Assembly: GCA_022792945.1 (NCBI GenBank)
Contig: JAAWBZ010000173.1
Coordinates: forward strand, 1-47,875
DNA from: Oscillospiraceae bacterium
GTDB lineage: Bacteria; Bacillota; Clostridia; Oscillospirales; Oscillospiraceae
DNA length: 47,875 bases
Direction: 5' to 3'
Positions within the stretch are counted from its first letter, which is position 1; each line of letters starts with the position of its first letter. Shown piece after piece: positions 24,809-34,171 of the stretch. Position numbers and translations under genes: made by a program. The notes under the pieces are model-generated. The model saw nothing but the letters and a program-made list of their open reading frames with translations. It did not search any database and was not told the DNA's origin.

Positions 24809-25094
24809 CCTGCGCCGCACCTCCTCCATCCCGGTGGTCCAGCAGCCACCGGCGAATGGCCTCCCGGGACTCCTCGCACATGGGGAAGTCCGCCTCGGCC
24901 TCGATCTCGCTCTTTTCCAGGCAGTATGGGCCGTGCCACAGCTGTCCGTAGATGGAGCTTTGCTCCAGGTCCACCTCCTTGGGCGTTTTCATCTGCACCC
25001 GGGGCGTCAGCATGAAGCGAAGGGGGCCGTCGCTGCCGGAAAAACGGTTGTTGTTGGCGAAATAGTGGAGCGTGGGCAAATAAAGCTCTGCCAT
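24801..25094 (-). CDS. Hypothetical protein, 97 residues
   Basis: A small acidic, soluble protein with no signal peptide or membrane span. It begins MAELYLPTLHYFANNNRFSG and has an aromatic N-terminal half and a charged C-terminal half (CEESREAIRRWLLDHR). I do not recognise a family. It starts 8 bases after the pepF stop, with AGGGAG upstream, and overlaps the first exporter gene by 8 bases, so it is translationally coupled on both sides and is probably a real gene. Position suggests a partner or regulator of the exporter or of pepF; this is inference only. Confidence 0.7.
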   Translation of the reverse strand: MAELYLPTLHYFANNNRFSGSDGPLRFMLTPRVQMKTPKEVDLEQSSIYGQLWHGPYCLEKSEIEAEADFPMCEESREAIRRWLLDHRDGGGAAQDA

Positions 25095-25102
25095 GTTCTC
25101 CC

Positions 25103-26902
25103 TCAGTCCCCCATCAGCCGTTCCATCTCGTCCAGCAGCTCCCCGAACAGCGCCAGGGCGTTTTCCACCGGCGCGGCGGTGGTCATGTCCACGCCCGCCC
25201 CCTTCAAAAGGTCGATTGGGTCCTGGCTGCATCCGCCGGAGAGGAAGCGCAGATAGTCCGCCACTGCCGTCTCCCCCTCCCGCAGGATGCGCCGGGACAG
25301 GGCGATAGCCGCGGCGTAGCCGGTGGCGTACTGGAACACATAGTAGTCATAGTAGAAGTGCGGGATCCTGGCCCACTCCAGGTCCAGCTGAGGATCGATG
25401 GTCAGGGCGTCTCCAAAATAGCGGGCGTTGAGCGCATGATAGGCCGCGCTGAGCATCTCGGCGGTCAGCGCCTCGCCCCGGGCGTTCTGCTCGCCCATCC
25501 ACAGCTCAAACTCGGAGAACATGGTCTGGCGGTAGAGAGTGCCCTTGAACTGCTCGAGGAAGTGGTTGATGAGATACGCCCGCTCCCGGCGGTCGGTGGT
25601 CCTGGCCAGCAGATGCTCCATCAGCAGCGCCTCGTTGCAGGTGGAGGCCACCTCGGCCACGAAGATCACATAGTCGGCATAGACCGGCGGCTGGCTGCGG
25701 TTGGAGAGGTAGGAGTGGATGGCGTGGCCCATCTCATGGGCCAGGGTGAACTGGCTGTCCAGGGTGCCGGTGTAGTTGAGCAGGACATAGGGATGCACCC
25801 GCGCGCCGGCGGAGTAGGCCCCGGAGCGCTTGCCGGGGTTCTCGTAGACGTCGATCCAGCGGCTGTCGTAGCCCTCCCGCAGGATCTTCTGGTACGCCGC
25901 CCCCAGGGGCGCCAGAGCCTCGGCAACGGTCTCCTTCGCCTCGGCGAAGGGGATGCGCCGGTCCACGTCGGCCACCAGCGGGGCGTAGAGGTCGTAGGGG
26001 TGCAGCTCGTCCAGGCCCAGCAGCCGCCGGCGCAGGCGGGCGTAGCGGTGAAGGTGTCCAAGATTGGCGTTGACCGTCTCGATGAGGCTGTGGTAGACCG
26101 CCGCGGGCACGTTGCTGCCGTCCAGAGACGCCTCCAGCGGCGAGGCGTAATGCCTGGCCCGGGCGAAGAACTGCAGCTGCTTCACCTGGGCGGAGAGCGT
26201 CGCAGCCAGGGTGTTGCGGAAACGGCCGAAGGGGGCGTAGTAGTGTTCAAAGGCCGACTTCCGGAGCACGCGGTCGGGGCTTTCCAGGTAGGAGATGAAT
26301 GTCCCCTGGGTCAGCGGATGCGCCTGTCCCGCGGCGTCCACGGCGTCTTGAAAGCGGACGTCGGCGTCGGCGAACATGGAGTAGATATTGTCCGGCCCCT
26401 GGGCCATCTCTCCCACCCCGGCCAGGAGCTTTTCCTCCTGGGGCGAGAGGATGTGGGCGCGCTTGCGGCGGATCTGATCGAAGTGGCGGCGGTAAAGAGC
26501 CAGCTCCGGCTGGTCCGTATAAAAGCGTTCCAGCGTCCCGTCGGGAATGGCCAGCAGCTCCGGCGTCTCGAAGCTGGAGGCCGACGCAGCCTCCACCCAC
26601 ACGGCGGTGATGCGGTCGGTCATGGCCTGGTACTTGGCGACGCGGGTATCCTCGTCGCTGCGGCGCTGGGCATAGTTGGCCAGCCGGTCCAGCAGGACCC
26701 CCAGCCGCTCGCCCAGCTTCATATATTCGTACAGCGTCTCCGCTGATTCCCCCAGCCGGCCCTCATAGGACGGCAGCTGTCCGATCAGCTCCCGCAGGAC
26801 CTGCAAATCGGCCTCCCAGGCCTCGTCGGCGGCGTAAAGGTCCTCAATGGCCCACAGCTCCTGGGGAGCCCGGGCGCTTCGCTCCTGTGCGGCATTGGAC
26901 AT
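25103..26902 (-). CDS. pepF: Oligoendopeptidase F (M3 family metallopeptidase)
   Basis: A 599-residue cytoplasmic zinc peptidase of normal PepF length. The zinc motif HEMGHAIHSY (near residue 390) and the downstream Glu ligand in EVASTCNEALLMEHLL are present, with the family blocks RKRAHILSPQEEKLLA and ARVHPYVLLNYTG. It cleaves peptides of about 7-17 residues. The ATG at 26900-26902 follows GGGAGGA by 6 bases; the frame extends five codons upstream without a better start. It leads an operon with a 97-residue protein and a heterodimeric exporter, an arrangement that hints at peptide degradation or maturation coupled to export. Confidence 0.95.
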   Translation of the reverse strand: MSNAAQERSARAPQELWAIEDLYAADEAWEADLQVLRELIGQLPSYEGRLGESAETLYEYMKLGERLGVLLDRLANYAQRRSDEDTRVAKYQAMTDRITAVWVEAASASSFETPELLAIPDGTLERFYTDQPELALYRRHFDQIRRKRAHILSPQEEKLLAGVGEMAQGPDNIYSMFADADVRFQDAVDAAGQAHPLTQGTFISYLESPDRVLRKSAFEHYYAPFGRFRNTLAATLSAQVKQLQFFARARHYASPLEASLDGSNVPAAVYHSLIETVNANLGHLHRYARLRRRLLGLDELHPYDLYAPLVADVDRRIPFAEAKETVAEALAPLGAAYQKILREGYDSRWIDVYENPGKRSGAYSAGARVHPYVLLNYTGTLDSQFTLAHEMGHAIHSYLSNRSQPPVYADYVIFVAEVASTCNEALLMEHLLARTTDRRERAYLINHFLEQFKGTLYRQTMFSEFELWMGEQNARGEALTAEMLSAAYHALNARYFGDALTIDPQLDLEWARIPHFYYDYYVFQYATGYAAAIALSRRILREGETAVADYLRFLSGGCSQDPIDLLKGAGVDMTTAAPVENALALFGELLDEMERLMGD

Positions 26903-26933
26903 GGTGATTCCTCCCAAATTTTCAAGTATCCTT

Positions 26934-26962
26934 ATTCTATCACAAATCCATCGATCCTACAA
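26934..26962 (-). promoter_or_regulatory. Sigma-A promoter of the pepF operon
   Basis: On the minus strand TTGTAG (26957-26962), 17 bases, TAGAAT (26934-26939). Confidence 0.75.
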
Positions 26963-26972
26963 TCCGCGGAAG

Positions 26973-27001
26973 TTGACAATTCCTGACGGGTGTGTTATTT
27001 T
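26973..27001 (+). promoter_or_regulatory. Sigma-A promoter of the DMT permease gene
   Basis: TTGACA (26973-26978), a 17-base spacer and TATTTT (26996-27001); divergent from the pepF promoter. Confidence 0.75.
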
Positions 27002-27036
27002 ACTATTTGTTTGAAATTTGAAATGGGAGAATGTGT

Positions 27037-27927
27037 ATGTCCAAGCAAGGAAAAGCCAACCTGATGCTCATTGCCGCTGCCATGATCTGGGGCGCGGCGT
27101 TCGTGGCCCAATCGGCGGGCATGGAATACGTGAGGCCGTGTACCTTCCAGGCGTGCCGGTGCGTGCTGGGCGGTCTGGTGCTGCTGCCGGTGCTGGCCCT
27201 GCGGCGGGACCGGACGGAGGCGGCTGCCGCGCCCAAAAGCCGGAAGGACCTTTGGATTGCGGGGATTTTGTGCGGCGTGATCCTCTTCGCCGGCTCCACG
27301 CTCCAGCAGTACGGCCTTCTCTACACCTCGGCAGGCAAATCGGGCTTTCTCACGGCGCTCTATGTAGTCCTGTTGCCGGTCGCCAGCCTGCTGCTGGGCA
27401 AGCGCGCGCCGCTGACGGTGTGGCTGGGCGTGGCCATGGCTGCGGCAGCACTGTACCTGCTGTGCGTCAACGAGCAGTTTACCGTCGGCCGCGGCGAGCT
27501 GCTGACCCTGGGCTGTGCCGCGTGCTTCACGCTGCACATTCTGGTCATTGACCACTTCTCGCGGCGGGTGGACGGCGTGGCGCTCTCGTGCATCCAGTTC
27601 TTCGTCTGCGGCGCGCTGGCGGCGGTGGGGATGCTGATCTTTGAGCGCCCCAGCTGGGCGGCAATCCTCCGGTGCTGGCTGCCCATCTGCTATGCCGGCA
27701 TTCTCTCCTGCGGCGGCGGCTATACCCTGCAAATTCTGGGGCAGAAGCACGCAAAGCCCACCGTGGCGTCGCTTTTGATGAGCCTGGAGTCGGTATTCGC
27801 GGTCCTGTTCGGCGCGCTGCTCCTCCGCGAGCGCCTGCGCCCGGCGGAGTACGCCGGCTGCGTCCTCATGTTCGCCGCCATCGTTCTGGCACAGCTGCCG
27901 CAGAGGAAACGGGCATCCAAAACCTAA
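27037..27927 (+). CDS. DMT (EamA/RhaT) family permease
   Basis: A 296-residue membrane protein with ten predicted spans in two EamA repeats: the first begins NLMLIAAAMIWGAAFVAQS, the second near residue 150 (ELLTLGCAACFTLHILVIDH) and ends with the typical SLESVFAVLFGALLLRERLR motif. Family members export or import metabolites such as amino acids or nucleosides; substrate cannot be assigned. The ATG at 27037 is preferred to the ATG two codons earlier because GGGAGA lies about 6 bases upstream. Monocistronic, with its own promoter and terminator. Confidence 0.9.
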   Translation: MSKQGKANLMLIAAAMIWGAAFVAQSAGMEYVRPCTFQACRCVLGGLVLLPVLALRRDRTEAAAAPKSRKDLWIAGILCGVILFAGSTLQQYGLLYTSAGKSGFLTALYVVLLPVASLLLGKRAPLTVWLGVAMAAAALYLLCVNEQFTVGRGELLTLGCAACFTLHILVIDHFSRRVDGVALSCIQFFVCGALAAVGMLIFERPSWAAILRCWLPICYAGILSCGGGYTLQILGQKHAKPTVASLLMSLESVFAVLFGALLLRERLRPAEYAGCVLMFAAIVLAQLPQRKRASKT

Positions 27928-27934
27928 AATCGAA

Positions 27935-27960
27935 GCGGCATGGCAAATGTGCCATGCCGC
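27935..27960 (+). terminator. Terminator of the DMT permease gene
   Basis: Perfect 11-bp stem GCGGCATGGCA with complement, 4-base loop, followed by CGATTTTTG, 7 bases after the stop. Confidence 0.9.
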
Positions 27961-27976
27961 CGATTTTTGCGAAGAA

Positions 27977-28002
27977 GAGCCGGGGCCCGAAGGCCCCGGC
28001 TC
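27977..28002 (-). terminator. Terminator of the giant adhesin gene
   Basis: An 11-bp stem (GAGCCGGGGCC) capped on the minus strand by a UUCG tetraloop and followed by TTCTTCG. It lies 43 bases beyond the adhesin stop and converges with the DMT terminator; on the plus strand GGGGTTTT follows, so it may act in both directions. Confidence 0.8.
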
Positions 28003-28045
28003 GGGGTTTTGCTGTTTGCCGCCGGCGTCAGGCGGCAGACTCAGA

Positions 28046-31000
28046 TTAGCTCTCGTGATGCTTCCGACGGGAAAGAATCTGCATCCCCACGAAGCCGATC
28101 GCAGCCAGTGCCGTCAGGACATACCAGGCCATCATGGCCTCGCCGGTCCTGGGCACGTCTGCCAAGGGCACCTCGGGGTCCTCCAGCTCCACCGGAGGAA
28201 GCTCCGCCAGAGGCACATCAGGCTCCTCCAGCTCCACCGGGGGAAGCTCCGCCAGAGGCACATCAGGCTCCTCCAGCTCTACCGGCGGAAGCTCCGTCAG
28301 CGGAACATCAGGATCGGGAATCTCCGGATCGGGGTCCGGCGTCGGGTCGGGACGGGGCCGGTTGGGCGTGGTGTAGGTATTGGTGAACGTCGCTTCCACG
28401 CGGCCGTCCACCGCTACATCAAGTTTGGCTGTGCCCTCCGCAGCCGCTGTTTCACCGACGCTGACCTGACGGCTCCAGTTGTAGCCGCTGATGGTGGCGT
28501 CGTCCTCGGTGATCTCATAGCGTCCGGCGGGCAGGCCCTCGATCACATAGGTGCCGGCGCCCTGAATGGTCACCGTCGCCTTGCCGTTCTCAAAGGTCAC
28601 ACCGCTGTAAACGCCGTTCACCGTCTCGGGACCCTGGATCTGGAAGGTATATACCTTCTCCGCCGCAGTCTCGCCGCCGCCGTTGACCACCTTGTGAATC
28701 ACAAGGCTGCCGCCGGCGTAGGTGTTCGTAACGGTGATGGCCGCGCCCTCTGTCGCCGTCACCTGGACCTTGCCGTCGTTTTCGGCCGTAACGCGCAGAA
28801 CATAGCCAGGAATCGCCGCGCCGGTTTCATCCTCGATAACGGTGTAAATACCGGGAACCACATCAAGCAGCGTTACACTCTCGCCGGCCTTGATCGTGAT
28901 CCTGCCGATCTCCTCACCCCGGATGTTCCTGGCAACATTGCCGTCCTCATCGACGACGGTAAAGGCAAATTCCTTGCCCTCCGCCGTGGGACCGCCGCCC
29001 ACCACATTCTTGGTGATGGTCAGGCTGCCCTTAGGCAGCTCGGTGTAGGTGTTGGTAATGACAGCCTCGGCAGCGCCGCCCTTCTCCACTACCACATCCA
29101 CATCGCTTCCGGTAACAGCCCAGCGGTAGCCGGCAATATTTGCACTGCTCTCCGTCACATGGTAGGTGCCGGTGGGCAGACCGTTGATTTCGACGCTGCC
29201 GGAACCCTGGATTCTAACCGTCGCCACGCCATTGACGAAGGTAACGGTGTCATTGGCGCCATGATAGTCGCCGTTGGCATCCTTCGGCCCCTCAATCGTG
29301 AATTCAAAGGTCTGATTCGCCGCGTTCATATCACCGACCACGTTTTTGGTGATCTTCAGGCTGCCGGTGTCGCGGGTGTAGATGTTGGTGATCGTGACTT
29401 CGCTTTCTTTGCCCGATACAACCTCTACGTTTCCTTCACCCTCAACGGTCACCAGGGTATAGCCGGTGATGCCGGCGCCATTCCGATCTTCTGTCACCGT
29501 ATACTGGCCCGGAACAAGCCCGGAAACAGTCACGGTCTTTCCTGCGGCAACCTTTACCTCCTGTCGGAATGCGTTTTCAACGCCTTGAATGACAAAGGTA
29601 TATTCCTGTGCCGTCTCAGCGCCGCTAACTGCCTTCCCGACGGTAATGCTGCCGCGAACCAGCGTATTGGTGATGATCCAAACGCCGTTCTCATCCTGAC
29701 CATACGAAGGCTTATAGATACCGGAACCAGCTTCTTCAACGGTATACTGAATTTCACGGCCGTCTGCGTTGAACTTGGGCATCCCTGTGAAGGTGTACTT
29801 CCAATCAGCGCTTGCATACACGGTCGCGCTCTCCACAACCTCGCCGTCTGCAAGAAGATTGATTTCAATCTTCTCCGGGCGTACAGCTGCATCGTCCGTG
29901 TCGTACCACGTCTTCTGCACTGTGATGCTGGTGGTCGCCATGTTGACAACATCCACAACCGTGATAGAGCCGTCGATGTCATCCGTCACGCTTTCAAAGA
30001 CATACTGGCTGTACTCGTCCGACTTTTTCTCCGTTACCTCGTAGGTGAAGCCCTCGGGCAGACCCTCCACAACAGCGGACTCGCCGTCCTTAAGATAGAA
30101 GGTGATCTCGTTGTCGTAGATGGGAGCCAGCGTGCCGTCCGGCAGCTGCATGGCAAAGACCTGATTGCCCACGTCACTCAGCTTCAGCGTGAACTGGTAG
30201 CTGGCATCGGGATCGAGGCCGTAAGCGGTCTTGTTGACGACCAGGCTGTGGGTAATCTCCGTGCTGGGCGTGTTGGTGATGGTGGCGATATAATACTTGT
30301 CAGCGATGGCGCTGAACTCGGTATCCTTATCCACCCTCACTTCGGAGCTATAACCACCGACGGAAGCCTCCTTGACACCCCACTGGAACTGATCGCCCAG
30401 ATTGGTCCAGGTGTAGCTCCAGTTGTTGTCCTTGCTCAGAATAACAGTGGCGTCGCTGCGGTAGCCCTGGGGCACGATCTTGCCGTTCTGGGTCAGATAG
30501 ACCAGAATCCGATCGTTCTCGTGCTTCTCAGCGCCGTCAGCCCACTCCTTGACAACCTTCAGGCTCTGGGTCTCGGTGCCGATCTTCAGCAGGCCGTTGG
30601 TCATGATGCCGGAGCCGTACTGGTTGGCGTAGTTGCCAGTGATGACAACGCCGTCGGCCTCAGCAATCTCCAGGGCATCGTCGATGACCTTCTGGTCATT
30701 GACCTTGGTGAAGAGACTGAAATAACCCTCGATGAACTGGTAATTAGAAACGTCCACCACAGTACCATCTCTGTGGGTATACGCAACCTCACCGCCGCCA
30801 GGGGCAAAGCTGGGGAGATAGACCTTGGGCTCAATATCCTTTGTAACCTGGCTCCCATTTTCATCCAGAACTGGATTCCCATTCTCATCACGAACAATGA
30901 CCTGCGGGATGTTACCAGCCTTAATCACGCCGATGTCCGGGTTTTTGCCGTTATTGATGGACAACAGGCCATCCAGCTCATAAACAGCCAGCTTCCCGCT

Positions 31001-34000
31001 GGGGCAGACCGCCACGGCGGTATAGCCGTTTTCTGCCTTGTCGCTGTCCTTGTTGCCGCTGACATAGACGTTCTTCATATGGGCTGTTGTGCCGGACTGG
31101 ATATAAATCGCGCCGCCGTCAAAGTACTGCCCGGACCGATAGGACTCGTTGTTGGTGAAGGTCGCCTTATAGATATAGTGGTGGGTGTTTGCGTTGGTGC
31201 CGTTTACCAGGAACACACCGCCGCCCAGCTGGTTGGACTTGTTGGCGTTGAACAGGGTACGACCGCCGTTCACACCGAACTCACTGGAGGTGGCCTCGAT
31301 ATAAGCACCGCCGCCGCCGTTGCCGCCGGTCGCGATGTTATTGGAGACCTTGCCGCCCTCGAAAGCAATCACTTTGTTGCCGCCACCGGCAAAGGCATAG
31401 ATACCGCCGCCCTCACGAGCAGAGTTATTATCAATGACGCCGCCTTCCATGGTCAGGCTGCCCTGATACACATAGATAGCACCGCCTCTGCCTTTATCCT
31501 CAGTGTTCTTGCCGTTCTCGATCAGGGTGTCACCAGTGATGGTCAAGTGACCGCTGCTGGGAACAAAAATCAAGGAGGCATCGCCCTTCACGTTCATGCC
31601 GTCAATGTGAGCGCCATCCAGGGTGATATCGCCGTTGACGGTGAACATATGACCGGTGGGATGCTCCTGGCAGCGGGCGAAGGTAATCCCCGCAGTATTC
31701 AGGCCGTCCACATTTGCAGCATCAACTGTAATGTTGCTACAAACGTAAACAGTATCCACCTTTTTATCCTGTGCCGCTTTCACTGCCTCGTCCAGCATAG
31801 TGGTCATGACCGCTTTGCCGCTGGTATGCTGCTGCCCCTCTGTACCCAGATAGACCCGCACAGGCTCTTCCACCACGGTGTAGTAGCCAGCAGGCCAGTA
31901 GTAGCTGCTGCCGCTGTAGTAGTAATAGCCGTTACTGTTGATCAGCTTCCGGTCAAACTGGGTCAGGGTGTACTGGTTACCGTTCTCATCGGTGAAAACA
32001 GCCTCGCAGTTCAGCGTAAGAGTGGCGTGAGAGAACTTGGCAGGGTCCTTCGCGGTCGAAGAGGAAGTCACCTTCGTGGAATTCAGAGCGATGTCCGCAC
32101 TGCCGCCGTCGTTGGTGCCGGAAACCGGCTTATCGCCGGGGGTATGGTTGCCGTAGACCCGGGTCGAACCGCTCAGGGTGACCGTGCCGGTGGTGTTGTT
32201 CACATACAGGCCGCCGCCGACGTTGCCGTAATCCATGGATTTGGACGACGCACGGTTCGCGGTGTTGTCTGTGATCACCGTGTTGCTGATGGTGGCATTG
32301 CCATTTGCGGTATTTAGATAGATGGCGCCGCCATAGAGCTTCGCGGTATTCCCCTTAAAGGTGCTGCCGTCAATGGTGGTGGTAACGCCGCTGCCATTGA
32401 CATACAGCGCGCCACCTGCCCGACCGGTATTCCCCGTAAAGGCAGAACCGCTCACATCCACCTTTGCGTTGGCATTGGCGGAAACATAGATCGCGCCGCG
32501 GGTATCGCTGCTGTTGTTGGACGTGTTGTCGGTGATGGTCGCGTTCTTGATAGTAACGGCATCGGTATTCTCCAGGTCCATCACCAGATAGCCGCTGTTG
32601 CCTGTAACCGTGGTTCCGTCCATGGTGAAAGGACCATTCACTTGGACCACAGAAGCGCCGCTGTAGCTCACCGTATTGCCGGAGATTTCTCCGCCAGTGA
32701 TGCTGACGGTAGCATAATCCGAGAAACCGGCCATCTTCACCGCAGAACCGGCACCGTTGAGGAAGTTGCTGTTGACCACATCCAACGTGAAGTTCGCTAC
32801 GTTGTTCTTGTTGTTCGCTACGCTGATGCCGGCACCCAAGTTGCCGCTTCCCTCAAAGGTACAACCAGTGACGTCAACGTCAAACAGCGGCTGAGAAATG
32901 CTGTTGTTAACGCTGCAATGCAGGCCGCGGGTATTGCCACTGAAAGTGGAGCCGCTGATGTCGACCTTCATGCTCCGCCCTTTGGTGCTGCCTTCCGCAG
33001 CGGCATAGACCGCAGCGTAGGTAGCGTTAAGGAAGGAGCTATCCTTGATGGTCAGCACCACATCCGGGTGAATCGTGGCGCTGCTTGAGGCAATCTGAAC
33101 CAATCTCTTAACCGCGCTGTTGAAAATGCAGCTTTCAATTGTCAGATCGCACTTGTCCGCATGAATCACACTACCGGCACTGCTGGCATCAAACCCATCA
33201 GCAGCCTTCATGGTACCATTCTTCACGGTCACGCTAACATCGTTTCCGCCAGTAACAATGAGAGTGGTATCATTGCGCCCCGTCCAGGTGTGGCCGTCCA
33301 AATCGATGGTCACGCTCTGAGAGACAGTGACACTCTCGGTAACATCCGCCACCAAGGTGATGGTGTCGCCGGGAGCTGCCTTTCTGACCGCCAGAGCCAG
33401 CATGGGGTACTCCACATCCCCGATCTTGGCCACCGGCTCCGTCGGGAAAACCAGCGCCAACGTCTCAACCGCTTCCATCAGGCTCGCCATCTTCACGATT
33501 GCGGCAGCAACATCCATACGGTCATAGTCCGCAGGATCGAGCGCCTCATACGCAGTCTGGCAAGCCTCCATCAGCACAGCGACTTCCTCGCTGTTTTCTT
33601 CAGTGACCGTCTCAGGCAGAGCAGCCACCGCAGCCAGGAACGCCTGCACGGCTTCACTGGCTTCCTCGGGCTGGGGTTCGGCGTCAGGCTCCGCCTCGTC
33701 CTCGATGGGAGCAGGCTCCTCATCGTCGGCGGGCGCCTCGGTCTCGTCCTCCGCAGGAGCGGGTGTCTCGGCTTCGTCCTCAGCAGGAGCGGACGTCTCA
33801 TCAACGGCGGGTTCCTCGGTCTCGCCCTCAACGGGAGCAGGCTCCTCGTCAACGGCAGGCGCCTCGGTCCCGTCCTCAACAGGGGCCGGCTCCTCAGAGT
33901 CGTTGTTTTCTTCTTGTTCGCCGCCGTCCGCAACAACGTCGGCGTCTTCTTTGGGCTCCTCTTCGGTCTCTTCGACGGTCCCGGCCTCATCCGTCTCCAC

Positions 34001-34126
34001 AACATAGCTCTCCTCGGTCACGCCGAGTTCTTCCGCCATGACGGGCAGGTTGATGAGGCTCAGGCACATCATCAGGACCAGGAGCAGGGCGATACTGCGC
34101 CGCCCAAAGGATTTCATTTGATGCAT
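28046..34126 (-). CDS. Giant sortase-anchored adhesin: beta-helix plus Cna-B/SpaA-like repeats
   Basis: A 2026-residue surface protein. A signal peptide (1-31, cleavage after VMA) is followed by a Glu/Pro/Ala-rich acidic stalk (about 40-156), a short helical segment, and a region of about 240-1110 rich in polymorphic beta-helix motifs (GGAIYLNTANG, GGGLYVNNTTG, NNSAREGGGIYAFAGG). About seven Cna-B/SpaA-like domains follow (starts near 1190, 1290, 1395, 1492, 1585, 1699 and 1804), several with the recurring GSLTITKNVVG and TFTNTYT edges. A Pro-rich stalk of 15-residue repeats leads to VPRTG (1991-1995), a membrane span (about 1999-2016) and a basic tail: a sortase sorting signal of the clostridial VPxTG kind. 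No sortase gene is in the window. The ATG has GAAAGG upstream. Two c-di-GMP-I riboswitch aptamers in its leader indicate second-messenger control. Role as adhesin is inferred from architecture. Confidence 0.92.
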   Translation of the reverse strand: MHQMKSFGRRSIALLLVLMMCLSLINLPVMAEELGVTEESYVVETDEAGTVEETEEEPKEDADVVADGGEQEENNDSEEPAPVEDGTEAPAVDEEPAPVEGETEEPAVDETSAPAEDEAETPAPAEDETEAPADDEEPAPIEDEAEPDAEPQPEEASEAVQAFLAAVAALPETVTEENSEEVAVLMEACQTAYEALDPADYDRMDVAAAIVKMASLMEAVETLALVFPTEPVAKIGDVEYPMLALAVRKAAPGDTITLVADVTESVTVSQSVTIDLDGHTWTGRNDTTLIVTGGNDVSVTVKNGTMKAADGFDASSAGSVIHADKCDLTIESCIFNSAVKRLVQIASSSATIHPDVVLTIKDSSFLNATYAAVYAAAEGSTKGRSMKVDISGSTFSGNTRGLHCSVNNSISQPLFDVDVTGCTFEGSGNLGAGISVANNKNNVANFTLDVVNSNFLNGAGSAVKMAGFSDYATVSITGGEISGNTVSYSGASVVQVNGPFTMDGTTVTGNSGYLVMDLENTDAVTIKNATITDNTSNNSSDTRGAIYVSANANAKVDVSGSAFTGNTGRAGGALYVNGSGVTTTIDGSTFKGNTAKLYGGAIYLNTANGNATISNTVITDNTANRASSKSMDYGNVGGGLYVNNTTGTVTLSGSTRVYGNHTPGDKPVSGTNDGGSADIALNSTKVTSSSTAKDPAKFSHATLTLNCEAVFTDENGNQYTLTQFDRKLINSNGYYYYSGSSYYWPAGYYTVVEEPVRVYLGTEGQQHTSGKAVMTTMLDEAVKAAQDKKVDTVYVCSNITVDAANVDGLNTAGITFARCQEHPTGHMFTVNGDITLDGAHIDGMNVKGDASLIFVPSSGHLTITGDTLIENGKNTEDKGRGGAIYVYQGSLTMEGGVIDNNSAREGGGIYAFAGGGNKVIAFEGGKVSNNIATGGNGGGGAYIEATSSEFGVNGGRTLFNANKSNQLGGGVFLVNGTNANTHHYIYKATFTNNESYRSGQYFDGGAIYIQSGTTAHMKNVYVSGNKDSDKAENGYTAVAVCPSGKLAVYELDGLLSINNGKNPDIGVIKAGNIPQVIVRDENGNPVLDENGSQVTKDIEPKVYLPSFAPGGGEVAYTHRDGTVVDVSNYQFIEGYFSLFTKVNDQKVIDDALEIAEADGVVITGNYANQYGSGIMTNGLLKIGTETQSLKVVKEWADGAEKHENDRILVYLTQNGKIVPQGYRSDATVILSKDNNWSYTWTNLGDQFQWGVKEASVGGYSSEVRVDKDTEFSAIADKYYIATITNTPSTEITHSLVVNKTAYGLDPDASYQFTLKLSDVGNQVFAMQLPDGTLAPIYDNEITFYLKDGESAVVEGLPEGFTYEVTEKKSDEYSQYVFESVTDDIDGSITVVDVVNMATTSITVQKTWYDTDDAAVRPEKIEINLLADGEVVESATVYASADWKYTFTGMPKFNADGREIQYTVEEAGSGIYKPSYGQDENGVWIITNTLVRGSITVGKAVSGAETAQEYTFVIQGVENAFRQEVKVAAGKTVTVSGLVPGQYTVTEDRNGAGITGYTLVTVEGEGNVEVVSGKESEVTITNIYTRDTGSLKITKNVVGDMNAANQTFEFTIEGPKDANGDYHGANDTVTFVNGVATVRIQGSGSVEINGLPTGTYHVTESSANIAGYRWAVTGSDVDVVVEKGGAAEAVITNTYTELPKGSLTITKNVVGGGPTAEGKEFAFTVVDEDGNVARNIRGEEIGRITIKAGESVTLLDVVPGIYTVIEDETGAAIPGYVLRVTAENDGKVQVTATEGAAITVTNTYAGGSLVIHKVVNGGGETAAEKVYTFQIQGPETVNGVYSGVTFENGKATVTIQGAGTYVIEGLPAGRYEITEDDATISGYNWSRQVSVGETAAAEGTAKLDVAVDGRVEATFTNTYTTPNRPRPDPTPDPDPEIPDPDVPLTELPPVELEEPDVPLAELPPVELEEPDVPLAELPPVELEDPEVPLADVPRTGEAMMAWYVLTALAAIGFVGMQILSRRKHHES
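28153..28315. repeat. 45-bp tandem repeats encoding the adhesin's C-terminal stalk
   Basis: Three 45-bp copies and a fourth, partial one encode PDVPL(T/A)ELPPVELEE. The copy nearest the C-terminus continues as PEVPLADVPRTGE, so the sorting motif VPRTG occupies the same place as LPPVE in the other units. Confidence 0.85.
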
Positions 34127-34171
34127 AGCTTTTTTCCTTTCTTTGCAAGCATTTGCTCGGACGCAAAGAGT

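Noticed and set aside
27947-32317. A 1456-codon open frame on the plus strand opposite the adhesin
   Set aside because: It lies antisense to a well-supported adhesin in a GC-rich, repeat-rich gene. It has no ribosome site or domain, and its composition is that of a complementary-strand shadow.
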